From Limanda limanda (lineage: Eukaryota; Chordata; Actinopteri; Pleuronectiformes; Pleuronectidae), in assembly GCF_963576545.1 (NCBI RefSeq), contig NW_026870498.1, positions 1 through 64,000 on the forward strand: 64,000 nucleotides of DNA, in the 5' to 3' direction. The position numbers were made by a program, and so were the translations under genes. Positions 48,058 through 60,754 of the stretch are shown here, one piece after another. Under the pieces are notes generated by a model, which saw only the letters and a list, made by a program, of their open reading frames with translations, was not told the origin of the DNA and made no database searches. Within the stretch, counting starts at the first letter, position 1. Each line of letters begins with the position of its first letter.

Positions 48058-50627
48058 GAGATATTCTTGAATAACTTTTTTTGTGAAGGTCGGAGAGACT
48101 TGCAAGTAGGCTCTACCCCCACTAAATGGGGTAGCGCGCATCGATCGGTACCATCCTTGAGCTTCTCCGACTTTCGGAAGGGTTAGGGTTAGGGTTAGGG
48201 ATGAAAGCACATAGGAGAAAGAGATATTCTTGAATAACTTTTTTTGTGAAGGTCGGAGAGACTTGCAAGTAGGCTCTACCCCCACTAAATGGGGTAGCGC
48301 GCATCGATCGGTACCATCCTTGAGCTTCTCCGACTTTCGGAAGGGTTAGGGTTAGGGTTAGGGATGAAAGCACATAGGAGAAAGAGATATTCTTGAATAA
48401 CTTTTTTTGTGAAGGTCGGAGAGACTTGGAAAGTGGTTGCATCTGGACTAATTTGGGTCCTGCGGATCGATTGGTACCATCCCCGAGCTTGTACGACCTT
48501 CGGAAGAGGTCGACCGACGAAATTCCCCCAAATCTGAGGAGATATTCTTGAATAACTTTTTTTGTGAAGGTCGGAGAGACTTGCAAGTAGGCTCTACTCC
48601 CACTAAATGGGGTTGCGCGCATCGATCAGTACCATCCTTGAGCTTCTCCGACTTTCGGAAGGGTTAGGGTTAGGGTTAGGGATGAAAGCACATAGGAGAA
48701 AGAGATATTCTTGAATAACTTTTTTTGTGAAGGTCGGAGAGACTTGCAAGTAGGCTCTACCCCCACTAAATGGGGTAGCGCGCATCGATCGGTACCATCC
48801 TTGAGCTTCTCCGACTTTCGGAAGGGTTAGGGTTAGGGTTAGGGATGAAAGCACATAGGAGAAAGAGATATTCTTGAATAACTTTTTTTGTGAAGGTCTG
48901 AGAGACTTGCAAGTAGGCTCTACCCCCACTAAATGGGGTAACGCGCATCGATCGGTACCATCCTTGAGCTTCTCCGACTTTCGGAAGGGTTAGGGTTAGG
49001 GTTAGGGATGAAAGCACATAGGAGAAAGAGATATTCTTGAATAACTTTTTTTGTGAAGGTCGGAGAGACTTGCAAGTAGGCTCTACCCCCACTAAATGGG
49101 GTAGCGCGCATCGATCGGTACCATCCTTGAGCTTCTCCGACTTTCGGAAGGGTTAGGGTTAGGGTTAGGGATGAAAGCACATAGGAGAAAGAGATATTCT
49201 TGAATAACTTTTTTTGTGAAGGTCGGAGAGACTTGCAAGTAGGCTCTACCCCCACTAAATGGGGTAGCGCGCATCGATCGGTACCATCCTTGAGCTTCTC
49301 CGACTTTCGGAAGGGTTAGGGTTAGGGTTAGGGATGAAAGCACATAGGAGAAAGAGATATTCTTGAATAACTTTTTTTGTGAAGGTCGGAGAGACTTGCA
49401 AGTAGGCTCTACCCCCACTAAATGGGGTAGCGCGCATCGATCGGTACCATCCTTGAGCTTCTCCGACTTTTGGAAGGGTTAGGGTTAGGGTTAGGGATGA
49501 AAGCACATAGGAGAAAGAGATATTCTTGAATAACTTTTTTTGTGAAGGTCGGAGAGACTTGGAAAGTGGTTGCATCTGGACTAATTTGGGTCCTGCGGAT
49601 CGATTGGTACCATCCCCGAGCTTGTACGACCTTCGGAAGAGGTCGACCGACGAAATTCCCCCAAATCTGAGGAGATATTCTTGAATAACTTTTTTTGTGA
49701 AGGTCGGAGAGACTTGCAAGTAGGCTCTACCCCCACTAAATGGGGTAGCGCGCATCGATCGGTACCATCCTTGAGCTTCTCCGACTTTCGGAAGGGTTAG
49801 GGTTAGGGATGAAAGCACATAGGAGAAAGAGATATTCTTGAATAACTTTTTTTGTGAAGGTCGGAGAGACTTGCAAGTAGGCTCTACCCCCACTAAATGG
49901 GGTAGCGCGCATCGATCGGTACCATCCTTGAGCTTCTCCGACTTTCGGAAGGGTTAGGGTTAGGGTTAGGGATGAAAGCACATAGGAGAAAGAGATATTC
50001 TTGAATAACTTTTTTTGTGAAGGTCGGAGAGACTTGGAAAGTGGTTGCATCTGGACTAATTTGGGTCCTGCGGATCGATTGGTACCATCCCCGAGCTTGT
50101 ACGACCTTCGGAAGAGGTCGACCGACGAAATTCCCCCAAATCTGAGGAGATATTCTTGAATAACTTTTTTTGTGAAGGTCGGAGAGACTTGCAAGTAGGC
50201 TCTACCCCCACTAAATGGGGTTGCGCGCATCGATCAGTACCATCCTTGAGCTTCTCCGACTTTCGGAAGGGTTAGGGTTAGGGTTAGGGATGAAAGCACA
50301 TAGGAGAAAGAGATATTCTTGAATAACTTTTTTTGTGAAGGTCGGAGAGACTTGCAAGTAGGCTCTACCCCCACTAAATGGGGTAGCGCGCATCGATCGG
50401 TACCATCCTTGAGCTTCTCCGACTTTCGGAAGGGTTAGGGTTAGGGTTAGGGATGACAGCACATAGGAGAAAGAGATATTCTTGAATAACTTTTTTTGTG
50501 AAGGTCGGAGAGACTTGGAAAGTGGTTGCATCTGGACTAATTTGGGTCCTGCGGATCGATTGGTACCATCCCCGAGCTTGTACGACCTTCGGAAGAGGTC
50601 GACCGACGAAATTCCCCCAAATCTGAG
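48058..50627 (+). repeat. 2570-bp duplication, copy 1
   Basis: B starts: 48384, 49517, 49992, 50473. Markers: GCTCTACTCCC with GATCAGTACC (A at 48539), GGTCTGAGAG with GGGGTAACGCG (48865), and CTTTTGGAAG (49354). After the B at 49517 comes a short A (49672), then A, B, A*, A (reading GATGACAGC) and B. Confidence 0.9.
49672..49828 (+). repeat. Short A monomer, two TTAGGG (157 bp)
   Basis: Not repeated in copy 2 of the 2570-bp duplication, where the A after the matching B (52242) has a full tract and GATCAGTACC. Confidence 0.92.
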
Positions 50628-52241
50628 GAGATATTCTTGAATAACTTTTTTTGTGAAGGTCGGAGAGACTTGCAAGTAGGCTCTACCCCCACTAAATGGG
50701 GTAGCGCGCATCGATCGGTACCATCCTTGAGCTTCTCCGACTTTCGGAAGGGTTAGGGTTAGGGTTAGGGATGAAAGCACATAGGAGAAAGAGATATTCT
50801 TGAATAACTTTTTTTGTGAAGGTCGGAGAGACTTGCAAGTAGGCTCTACCCCCACTAAATGGGGTAGCGCGCATCGATCGGTACCATCCTTGAGCTTCTC
50901 CGACTTTCGGAAGGGTTAGGGTTAGGGTTAGGGATGAAAGCACATAGGAGAAAGAGATATTCTTGAATAACTTTTTTTGTGAAGGTCGGAGAGACTTGGA
51001 AAGTGGTTGCATCTGGACTAATTTGGGTCCTGCGGATCGATTGGTACCATCCCCGAGCTTGTACGACCTTCGGAAGAGGTCGACCGACGAAATTCCCCCA
51101 AATCTGAGGAGATATTCTTGAATAACTTTTTTTGTGAAGGTCGGAGAGACTTGCAAGTAGGCTCTACTCCCACTAAATGGGGTTGCGCGCATCGATCAGT
51201 ACCATCCTTGAGCTTCTCCGACTTTCGGAAGGGTTAGGGTTAGGGTTAGGGATGAAAGCACATAGGAGAAAGAGATATTCTTGAATAACTTTTTTTGTGA
51301 AGGTCGGAGAGACTTGCAAGTAGGCTCTACCCCCACTAAATGGGGTAGCGCGCATCGATCGGTACCATCCTTGAGCTTCTCCGACTTTCGGAAGGGTTAG
51401 GGTTAGGGTTAGGGATGAAAGCACATAGGAGAAAGAGATATTCTTGAATAACTTTTTTTGTGAAGGTCTGAGAGACTTGCAAGTAGGCTCTACCCCCACT
51501 AAATGGGGTAACGCGCATCGATCGGTACCATCCTTGAGCTTCTCCGACTTTCGGAAGGGTTAGGGTTAGGGTTAGGGATGAAAGCACATAGGAGAAAGAG
51601 ATATTCTTGAATAACTTTTTTTGTGAAGGTCGGAGAGACTTGCAAGTAGGCTCTACCCCCACTAAATGGGGTAGCGCGCATCGATCGGTACCATCCTTGA
51701 GCTTCTCCGACTTTCGGAAGGGTTAGGGTTAGGGTTAGGGATGAAAGCACATAGGAGAAAGAGATATTCTTGAATAACTTTTTTTGTGAAGGTCGGAGAG
51801 ACTTGCAAGTAGGCTCTACCCCCACTAAATGGGGTAGCGCGCATCGATCGGTACCATCCTTGAGCTTCTCCGACTTTCGGAAGGGTTAGGGTTAGGGTTA
51901 GGGATGAAAGCACATAGGAGAAAGAGATATTCTTGAATAACTTTTTTTGTGAAGGTCGGAGAGACTTGCAAGTAGGCTCTACCCCCACTAAATGGGGTAG
52001 CGCGCATCGATCGGTACCATCCTTGAGCTTCTCCGACTTTTGGAAGGGTTAGGGTTAGGGTTAGGGATGAAAGCACATAGGAGAAAGAGATATTCTTGAA
52101 TAACTTTTTTTGTGAAGGTCGGAGAGACTTGGAAAGTGGTTGCATCTGGACTAATTTGGGTCCTGCGGATCGATTGGTACCATCCCCGAGCTTGTACGAC
52201 CTTCGGAAGAGGTCGACCGACGAAATTCCCCCAAATCTGAG
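50628..52241 (+). repeat. 2570-bp duplication, copy 2 (1614 bp)
   Basis: B starts: 50954, 52087. It repeats 48058-49671 with all rare markers: TACTCCC A (51109), GGTCTGAGAG/GTAACGCG A (51435) and CTTTTGGAAG A (51924). Homology in register ends after the B at 52087. Confidence 0.9.
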
Positions 52242-55159
52242 GAGATATTCTTGAATAACTTTTTTTGTGAAGGTCGGAGAGACTTGCAAGTAGGCTCTAC
52301 CCCCACTAAATGGGGTTGCGCGCATCGATCAGTACCATCCTTGAGCTTCTCCGACTTTCGGAAGGGTTAGGGTTAGGGTTAGGGATGAAAGCACATAGGA
52401 GAAAGAGATATTCTTGAATAACTTTTTTTGTGAAGGTCGGAGAGACTTGCAAGTAGGCTCTACCCCCACTAAATGGGGTAGCGCGCATCGATCGGTACCA
52501 TCCTTGAGCTTCTCCGACTTTCGGAAGGGTTAGGGTTAGGGTTAGGGATGAAAGCACATAGGAGAAAGAGATATTCTTGAATAACTTTTTTTGTGAAGGT
52601 CGGAGAGACTTGCAAGTAGGCTCTACCCCCACTAAATGGGGTAGCGCGCATCGATCGGTACCATCCTTGAGCTTCTCCGACTTTCGGAAGGGTTAGGGTT
52701 AGGGTTAGGGATGAAAGCACATAGGAGAAAGAGATATTCTTGAATAACTTTTTTTGTGAAGGTCGGAGAGACTTGCAAGTAGGCTCTACCCCCACTAAAT
52801 GGGGTAGCGCGCATCGATCGGTACCATCCTTGAGCTTCTCCGACTTTCGGAAGGGTTAGGGTTAGGGTTAGGGATGAAAGCACATAGGAGAAAGAGATAT
52901 TCTTGAATAACTTTTTTTGTGAAGGTCGGAGAGACTTGCAAGTAGGCTCTACCCCCACTAAATGGGGTAGCGCGCATCGATCGGTACCATTCTTGAGCTT
53001 CTCCGACTTTCGGAAGGGTTAGGGTTAGGGTTAGGGATGAAAGCACATAGGAGAAAGAGATATTCTTGAATAACTTTTTTTGTGAAGGTCGGAGAGACTT
53101 GCAAGTAGGCTCTACCCCCACTAAATGGGGTAGCGCGCATCGATCGGTACCATCCTTGAGCTTCTCCGACTTTCGGAAGGGTTAGGGTTAGGGTTAGGGA
53201 TGAAAGCACATAGGAGAAAGAGATATTCTTGAATAACTTTTTTTGTGAAGGTCGGAGAGACTTGGAAAGTGGTTGCATCTGGACTAATTTGGGTCCTGCG
53301 GATCGATTGGTACCATCCCCGAGCTTGTACGACCTTCGGAAGAGGTCGACCGACGAAATTCCCCCAAATCTGAGGAGATATTCTTGAATAACTTTTTTTG
53401 TGAAGGTCGGAGAGACTTGCAAGTAGGCTCTACCCCCACTAAATGGGGTAGCGCGCATCGATCGGTACCATCCTTGAGCTTCTCCGACTTTCGGAAGGGT
53501 TAGGGTTAGGGTTAGGGATGAAAGCACATAGGAGAAAGAGATATTCTTGAATAACTTTTTTTGTGAAGGTCGGAGAGACTTGCAAGTAGGCTCTACCCCC
53601 ACTAAATGGGGTAGCGCGCATCGATCGGTACCATCCTTGAGCTTCTCCGACTTTCGGAAGGGTTAGGGTTAGGGTTAGGGATGAAAGCACATAGGAGAAA
53701 GAGATATTCTTGAATAACTTTTTTTGTGAAGGTCGGAGAGACTTGCAAGTAGGCTCTACCCCCACTAAATGGGGTAGCGCGCATCGATCGGTACCATCCT
53801 TGAGCTTCTCCGACTTTCGGAAGGGTTAGGGTTAGGGTTAGGGATGAAAGCACATAGGAGAAAGAGATATTCTTGAATAACTTTTTTTGTGAAGGTCGGA
53901 GAGACTTGCAAGTAGGCTCTACCCCCACTAAATGGGGTAGCGCGCATCGATCGGTACCATCCTTGAGCTTCTCCGACTTTCGGAAGGGTTAGGGTTAGGG
54001 TTAGGGATGAAAGCACATAGGAGAAAGAGATATTCTTGAATAACTTTTTTTGTGAAGGTCGGAGAGACTTGCAAGTAGGCTCTACCCCCACTAAATGGGG
54101 TAGCGCGCATCGATCGGTACCATCCTTGAGCTTCTCCGACTTTCGGAAGGGTTAGGGTTAGGGTTAGGGATGAAAGCACATAGGAGAAAGAGATATTCTT
54201 GAATAACTTTTTTTGTGAAGGTCGGAGAGACTTGGAAAGTGGTTGCATCTGGACTAATTTGGGTCCTGCGGATCGATTGGTACCATCCCCGAGCTTGTAC
54301 GACCTTCGGAAGAGGTCGACCGACGAAATTCCCCCAAATCTGAGGAGATATTCTTGAATAACTTTTTTTGTGAAGGTCGGAGAGACTTGCAAGTAGGCTC
54401 TACCCCCACTAAATGGGGTTGCGCGCATCGATCAGTACCATCCTTGAGCTTCTCCGACTTTCGGAAGGGTTAGGGTTAGGGTTAGGGATGAAAGCACATA
54501 GGAGAAAGAGATATTCTTAAATAACTTTTTTTGTGAAGGTCGGAGAGACTTGCAAGTAGGCTCTACCCCCACTAAATGGGGTAGCGCGCATCGATCGGTA
54601 CCATCCTTGAGCTTCTCCGACTTTCGGAAGGGTTAGGGTTAGGGTTAGGGATGAAAGCACATAGGAGAAAGAGATATTCTTGAATAACTTTTTTTGTGAA
54701 GGTCGGAGAGACTTGCAAGTAGGCTCTACCCCCACTAAATGGGGTAGCGCGCATCGATCGGTACCATCCTTGAGCTTCTCCGACTTTCGGAAGGGTTAGG
54801 GTTAGGGTTAGGGATGAAAGCACATAGGAGAAAGAGATATTCTTGAATAACTTTTTTTGTGAAGGTCGGAGAGACTTGCAAGTAGGCTCTACCCCCACTA
54901 AATGGGGTAGCGCGCATCGATCGGTACCATCCTTGAGCTTCTCCGACTTTCGGAAGGGTTAGGGTTAGGGTTAGGGATGAAAGCACATAGGAGAAAGAGA
55001 TATTCTTGAATAACTTTTTTTGTGAAGGTCGGAGAGACTTGCAAGTAGGCTCTACCCCCACTAAATGGGGTAGCGCGCATCGATCGGTACCATCCTTGAG
55101 CTTCTCCGACTTTCGGAAGGGTTAGGGTTAGGGTTAGGGATGAAAGCACATAGGAGAAA

Positions 55160-55316
55160 GAGATATTCTTGAATAACTTTTTTTGTGAAGGTCGGAGAGA
55201 CTTGCAAGTAGGCTCTACCCCCACTAAATGGGGTAGCGCGCATCGATCGGTACCATCCTTGAGCTTCTCCGACTTTCGGAAGGGTTAGGGTTAGGGATGA
55301 AAGCACATAGGAGAAA
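55160..55316 (+). repeat. Short A monomer, two TTAGGG (157 bp)
   Basis: Lies directly before a B (55317), unlike the short A monomers at 56923 and later, which directly follow a B. Confidence 0.92.
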
Positions 55317-56922
55317 GAGATATTCTTGAATAACTTTTTTTGTGAAGGTCGGAGAGACTTGGAAAGTGGTTGCATCTGGACTAATTTGGGTCCTGCGGAT
55401 CGATTGGTACCATCCCCGAGCTTGTACGACCTTCGGAAGAGGTCGACCGACGAAATTCCCCCAAATCTGAGGAGATATTCTTGAATAACTTTTTTTGTGA
55501 AGGTCGGAGAGACTTGCAAGTAGGCTCTACCCCCACTAAATGGGGTAGCGCGCATCGATTGGTACCATCCTTGAGCTTCTCCGACTTTCGGAAGGGTTAG
55601 GGTTAGGGTTAGGGATGAAAGCACATAGGAGAAAGAGATATTCTTGAATAACTTTTTTTGTGAAGGTCGGAGAGACTTGCAAGTAGGCTCTACCCCCACT
55701 AAATGGGGTAGCGCGCATCGATCGGTACCATCCTTGAGCTTCTCCGACTTTCGGAAGGGTTAGGGTTAGGGTTAGGGATGAAAGCACATAGGAGAAAGAG
55801 ATATTCTTGAATAACTTTTTTTGTGAAGGTCGGAGAGACTTGGAAAGTGGTTGCATCTGGACTAATTTGGGTCCTGCGGATCGATTGGTACCATCCCCGA
55901 GCTTGTACGACCTTCGGAAGAGGTCGACCGACGAAATTCCCCCAAATCTGAGGAGATATTCTTGAATAACTTTTTTTGTGAAGGTCGGAGAGACTTGCAA
56001 GTAGGCTCTACCCCCACTAAATGGGGTTGCGCGCATCGATCAGTACCATCCTTGAGCTTCTCCGACTTTCGGAAGGGTTAGGGTTAGGGTTAGGGATGAA
56101 AGCACATAGGAGAAAGAGATATTCTTGAATAACTTTTTTTGTGAAGGTCGGAGAGACTTGCAAGTAGGCTCTACCCCCACTAAATGGGGTAGCGCGCATC
56201 GATCGGTACCATCCTTGAGCTTCTCCGACTTTCGGAAGGGTTAGGGTTAGGGTTAGGGATGAAAGCACATAGGAGAAAGAGATATTCTTGAATAACTTTT
56301 TTTGTGAAGGTCGGAGAGACTTGCAAGTAGGCTCTACCCCCACTAAATGGGGTAGCGCGCATCGATCGGTACCATCCTTGAGCTTCTCCGACTTTCGGAA
56401 GGGTTAGGGTTAGGGTTAGGGATGAAAGCACATAGGAGAAAGAGATATTCTTGAATAACTTTTTTTTTGAAGGTCGGAGAGACTTGCAAGTAGGCTCTAC
56501 CCCCACTAAATGGGGCAGCGCGCATCGATCGGTACCATTCTTGAGCTTCTCCGACTTTCGGAAGGGTTAGGGTTAGGGTTAGGGATGAAAGCACATAGGA
56601 GAAAGAGATATTCTTGAATAACTTTTTTTGTGAAGGTCGGAGAGACTTGCAAGTAGGCTCTACCCCCACTAAATGGGGTAGCGCGCATCGATCGGTACCA
56701 TCCTTGAGCTTCTCCGACTTTCGGAAGGGTTAGGGTTAGGGTTAGGGATGAAAGCACATAGGAGAAAGAGATATTCTTGAATAACTTTTTTTGTGAAGGT
56801 CGGAGAGACTTGGAAAGTGGTTGCATCTGGACTAATTTGGGTCCTGCGGATCGATTGGTACCATCCCCGAGCTTGTACGACCTTCGGAAGAGGTCGACCG
56901 ACGAAATTCCCCCAAATCTGAG

Positions 56923-57079
56923 GAGATATTCTTGAATAACTTTTTTTGTGAAGGTCGGAGAGACTTGCAAGTAGGCTCTACCCCCACTAAATGGGGTAGC
57001 GCGCATCGATCGGTACCATCCTTGAGCTTCTCCGACTTTCGGAAGGGTTAGGGTTAGGGATGAAAGCACATAGGAGAAA
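56923..57079 (+). repeat. Short A monomer, two TTAGGG (157 bp)
   Basis: Follows the B at 56768. It has the same context as the short A in each 1119-bp HOR unit and may be its source. Confidence 0.92.
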
Positions 57080-57397
57080 GAGATATTCTTGAATAACTTT
57101 TTTTGTGAAGGTCGGAGAGACTTGCAAGTAGGCTCTACCCCCACTAAATGGGGTAGCGCGCATCGATCGGTACCATCCTTGAGCTTCTCCGACTTTCGGA
57201 AGGGTTAGGGTTAGGGTTAGGGATGAAAGCACATAGGAGAAAGAGATATTCTTGAATAACTTTTTTTGTGAAGGTCGGAGAGACTTGGAAAGTGGTTGCA
57301 TCTGGACTAATTTGGGTCCTGCGGATCGATTGGTACCATCCCCGAGCTTGTACGACCTTTGGAAGAGGTCGACCGACGAAATTCCCCCAAATCTGAG

Positions 57398-58516
57398 GAG
57401 ATATTCTTGAATAACTTTTTTTGTGAAGGTCGGAGAGACTTGCAAGTAGGCTCTACCCCCACTAAATGGGGTTGCGCGCATCGATCAGTACCATCCTTGA
57501 GCTTCTCCGACTTTCGGAAGGGTTAGGGTTAGGGTTAGGGATGAAAGCACATAGGAGAAAGAGATATTCTTGAATAACTTTTTTTGTGAAGGTCGGAGAG
57601 ACTTGCAAGTAGGCTCTACCCCCACTAAATGGGGTAGCGCACATCGATCGGTACCATCCTTGAGCTTCTCCGACTTTCGGAAGGGTTAGGGTTAGGGTTA
57701 GGGATGAAAGCACATAGGAGAAAGAGATATTCTTGAATAACTTTTTTTGTGAAGGTCGGAGAGACTTGCAAGTAGGCTCTACCCCCACTAAATGGGGTAG
57801 CGCGCATCGATCGGTACCATCCTTGAGCTTCTCCGACTTTCGGAAGGGTTAGGGTTAGGGTTAGGGATGAAAGCACATAGGAGAAAGAGATATTCTTGAA
57901 TAACTTTTTTTGTGAAGGTCGGAGAGACTTGGAAAGTGGTTGCATCTGGACTAATTTGGGTCCTGCGGATCGATTGGTACCATCCCCGAGCTTGTACGAC
58001 CTTCGGAAGAGGTCGACCGACGAAATTCCCCCAAATCTGAGGAGATATTCTTGAATAACTTTTTTTGTGAAGGTCGGAGAGACTTGCAAGTAGGCTCTAC
58101 CCCCACTAAATGGGGTAGCGCGCATCGATCGGTACCATCCTTGAGCTTCTCCGACTTTCGGAAGGGTTAGGGTTAGGGATGAAAGCACATAGGAGAAAGA
58201 GATATTCTTGAATAACTTTTTTTGTGAAGGTCGGAGAGACTTGCAAGTAGGCTCTACCCCCACTAAATGGGGTAGCGCGCATCGATCGGTACCATCCTTG
58301 AGCTTCTCCGACTTTCGGAAGGGTTAGGGTTAGGGTTAGGGATGAAAGCACATAGGAGAAAGAGATATTCTTGAATAACTTTTTTTGTGAAGGTCGGAGA
58401 GACTTGGAAAGTGGTTGCATCTGGACTAATTTGGGTCCTGCGGATCGATTGGTACCATCCCCGAGCTTGTACGACCTTCGGAAGAGGTCGACCGACGAAA
58501 TTCCCCCAAATCTGAG
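57398..58516 (+). repeat. 1119-bp HOR, copy 1
   Basis: Order: A*(GATCAGTACC)-A(GCGCACATC)-A-B-A(short)-A-B. B starts: 57887, 58362. The short A is at 58042-58198. Confidence 0.93.
58042..58198 (+). repeat. Short A monomer, two TTAGGG (157 bp)
   Basis: Fifth monomer of the 1119-bp HOR copy 1. Confidence 0.93.
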
Positions 58517-59635
58517 GAGATATTCTTGAATAACTTTTTTTGTGAAGGTCGGAGAGACTTGCAAGTAGGCTCTACCCCCACTAAATGGGGTTGCGCGCAT
58601 CGATCAGTACCATCCTTGAGCTTCTCCGACTTTCGGAAGGGTTAGGGTTAGGGTTAGGGATGAAAGCACATAGGAGAAAGAGATATTCTTGAATAACTTT
58701 TTTTGTGAAGGTCGGAGAGACTTGCAAGTAGGCTCTACCCCCACTAAATGGGGTAGCGCACATCGATCGGTACCATCCTTGAGCTTCTCCGACTTTCGGA
58801 AGGGTTAGGGTTAGGGTTAGGGATGAAAGCACATAGGAGAAAGAGATATTCTTGAATAACTTTTTTTGTGAAGGTCGGAGAGACTTGCAAGTAGGCTCTA
58901 CCCCCACTAAATGGGGTAGCGCGCATCGATCGGTACCATCCTTGAGCTTCTCCGACTTTCGGAAGGGTTAGGGTTAGGGTTAGGGATGAAAGCACATAGG
59001 AGAAAGAGATATTCTTGAATAACTTTTTTTGTGAAGGTCGGAGAGACTTGGAAAGTGGTTGCATCTGGACTAATTTGGGTCCTGCGGATCGATTGGTACC
59101 ATCCCCGAGCTTGTACGACCTTCGGAAGAGGTCGACCGACGAAATTCCCCCAAATCTGAGGAGATATTCTTGAATAACTTTTTTTGTGAAGGTCGGAGAG
59201 ACTTGCAAGTAGGCTCTACCCCCACTAAATGGGGTAGCGCGCATCGATCGGTACCATCCTTGAGCTTCTCCGACTTTCGGAAGGGTTAGGGTTAGGGATG
59301 AAAGCACATAGGAGAAAGAGATATTCTTGAATAACTTTTTTTGTGAAGGTCGGAGAGACTTGCAAGTAGGCTCTACCCCCACTAAATGGGGTAGCGCGCA
59401 TCGATCGGTACCATCCTTGAGCTTCTCCGACTTTCGGAAGGGTTAGGGTTAGGGTTAGGGATGAAAGCACATAGGAGAAAGAGATATTCTTGAATAACTT
59501 TTTTTGTGAAGGTCGGAGAGACTTGGAAAGTGGTTGCATCTGGACTAATTTGGGTCCTGCGGATCGATTGGTACCATCCCCGAGCTTGTACGACCTTCGG
59601 AAGAGGTCGACCGACGAAATTCCCCCAAATCTGAG
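58517..59635 (+). repeat. 1119-bp HOR, copy 2
   Basis: B starts: 59006, 59481; short A at 59161. I see no difference in monomer order or markers from copy 1. Confidence 0.93.
59161..59317 (+). repeat. Short A monomer, two TTAGGG (157 bp)
   Basis: Fifth monomer of the 1119-bp HOR copy 2. Confidence 0.93.
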
Positions 59636-60754
59636 GAGATATTCTTGAATAACTTTTTTTGTGAAGGTCGGAGAGACTTGCAAGTAGGCTCTACCCCCAC
59701 TAAATGGGGTTGCGCGCATCGATCAGTACCATCCTTGAGCTTCTCCGACTTTCGGAAGGGTTAGGGTTAGGGTTAGGGATGAAAGCACATAGGAGAAAGA
59801 GATATTCTTGAATAACTTTTTTTGTGAAGGTCGGAGAGACTTGCAAGTAGGCTCTACCCCCACTAAATGGGGTAGCGCACATCGATCGGTACCATCCTTG
59901 AGCTTCTCCGACTTTCGGAAGGGTTAGGGTTAGGGTTAGGGATGAAAGCACATAGGAGAAAGAGATATTCTTGAATAACTTTTTTTGTGAAGGTCGGAGA
60001 GACTTGCAAGTAGGCTCTACCCCCACTAAATGGGGTAGCGCGCATCGATCGGTACCATCCTTGAGCTTCTCCGACTTTCGGAAGGGTTAGGGTTAGGGTT
60101 AGGGATGAAAGCACATAGGAGAAAGAGATATTCTTGAATAACTTTTTTTGTGAAGGTCGGAGAGACTTGGAAAGTGGTTGCATCTGGACTAATTTGGGTC
60201 CTGCGGATCGATTGGTACCATCCCCGAGCTTGTACGACCTTCGGAAGAGGTCGACCGACGAAATTCCCCCAAATCTGAGGAGATATTCTTGAATAACTTT
60301 TTTTGTGAAGGTCGGAGAGACTTGCAAGTAGGCTCTACCCCCACTAAATGGGGTAGCGCGCATCGATCGGTACCATCCTTGAGCTTCTCCGACTTTCGGA
60401 AGGGTTAGGGTTAGGGATGAAAGCACATAGGAGAAAGAGATATTCTTGAATAACTTTTTTTGTGAAGGTCGGAGAGACTTGCAAGTAGGCTCTACCCCCA
60501 CTAAATGGGGTAGCGCGCATCGATCGGTACCATCCTTGAGCTTCTCCGACTTTCGGAAGGGTTAGGGTTAGGGTTAGGGATGAAAGCACATAGGAGAAAG
60601 AGATATTCTTGAATAACTTTTTTTGTGAAGGTCGGAGAGACTTGGAAAGTGGTTGCATCTGGACTAATTTGGGTCCTGCGGATCGATTGGTACCATCCCC
60701 GAGCTTGTACGACCTTCGGAAGAGGTCGACCGACGAAATTCCCCCAAATCTGAG
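59636..60754 (+). repeat. 1119-bp HOR, copy 3
   Basis: B starts: 60125, 60600; short A at 60280. Confidence 0.93.
60280..60436 (+). repeat. Short A monomer, two TTAGGG (157 bp)
   Basis: Fifth monomer of HOR copy 3, and the last short A in the window. Confidence 0.93.

Larger units (their letters stand above)
52242..57397 (+). repeat. A-rich transitional stretch
   Basis: B starts: 53220, 54190, 55317, 55798, 56768, 57243. A runs of two to six monomers, with no HOR that I can define. Local variants: CATTCTTGAG (52894, 56442), ATTCTTAAATAAC (54508), GATTGGTACC (55472), a nine-T tract (56442) and CCTTTGGAAG (57243). Confidence 0.88.
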
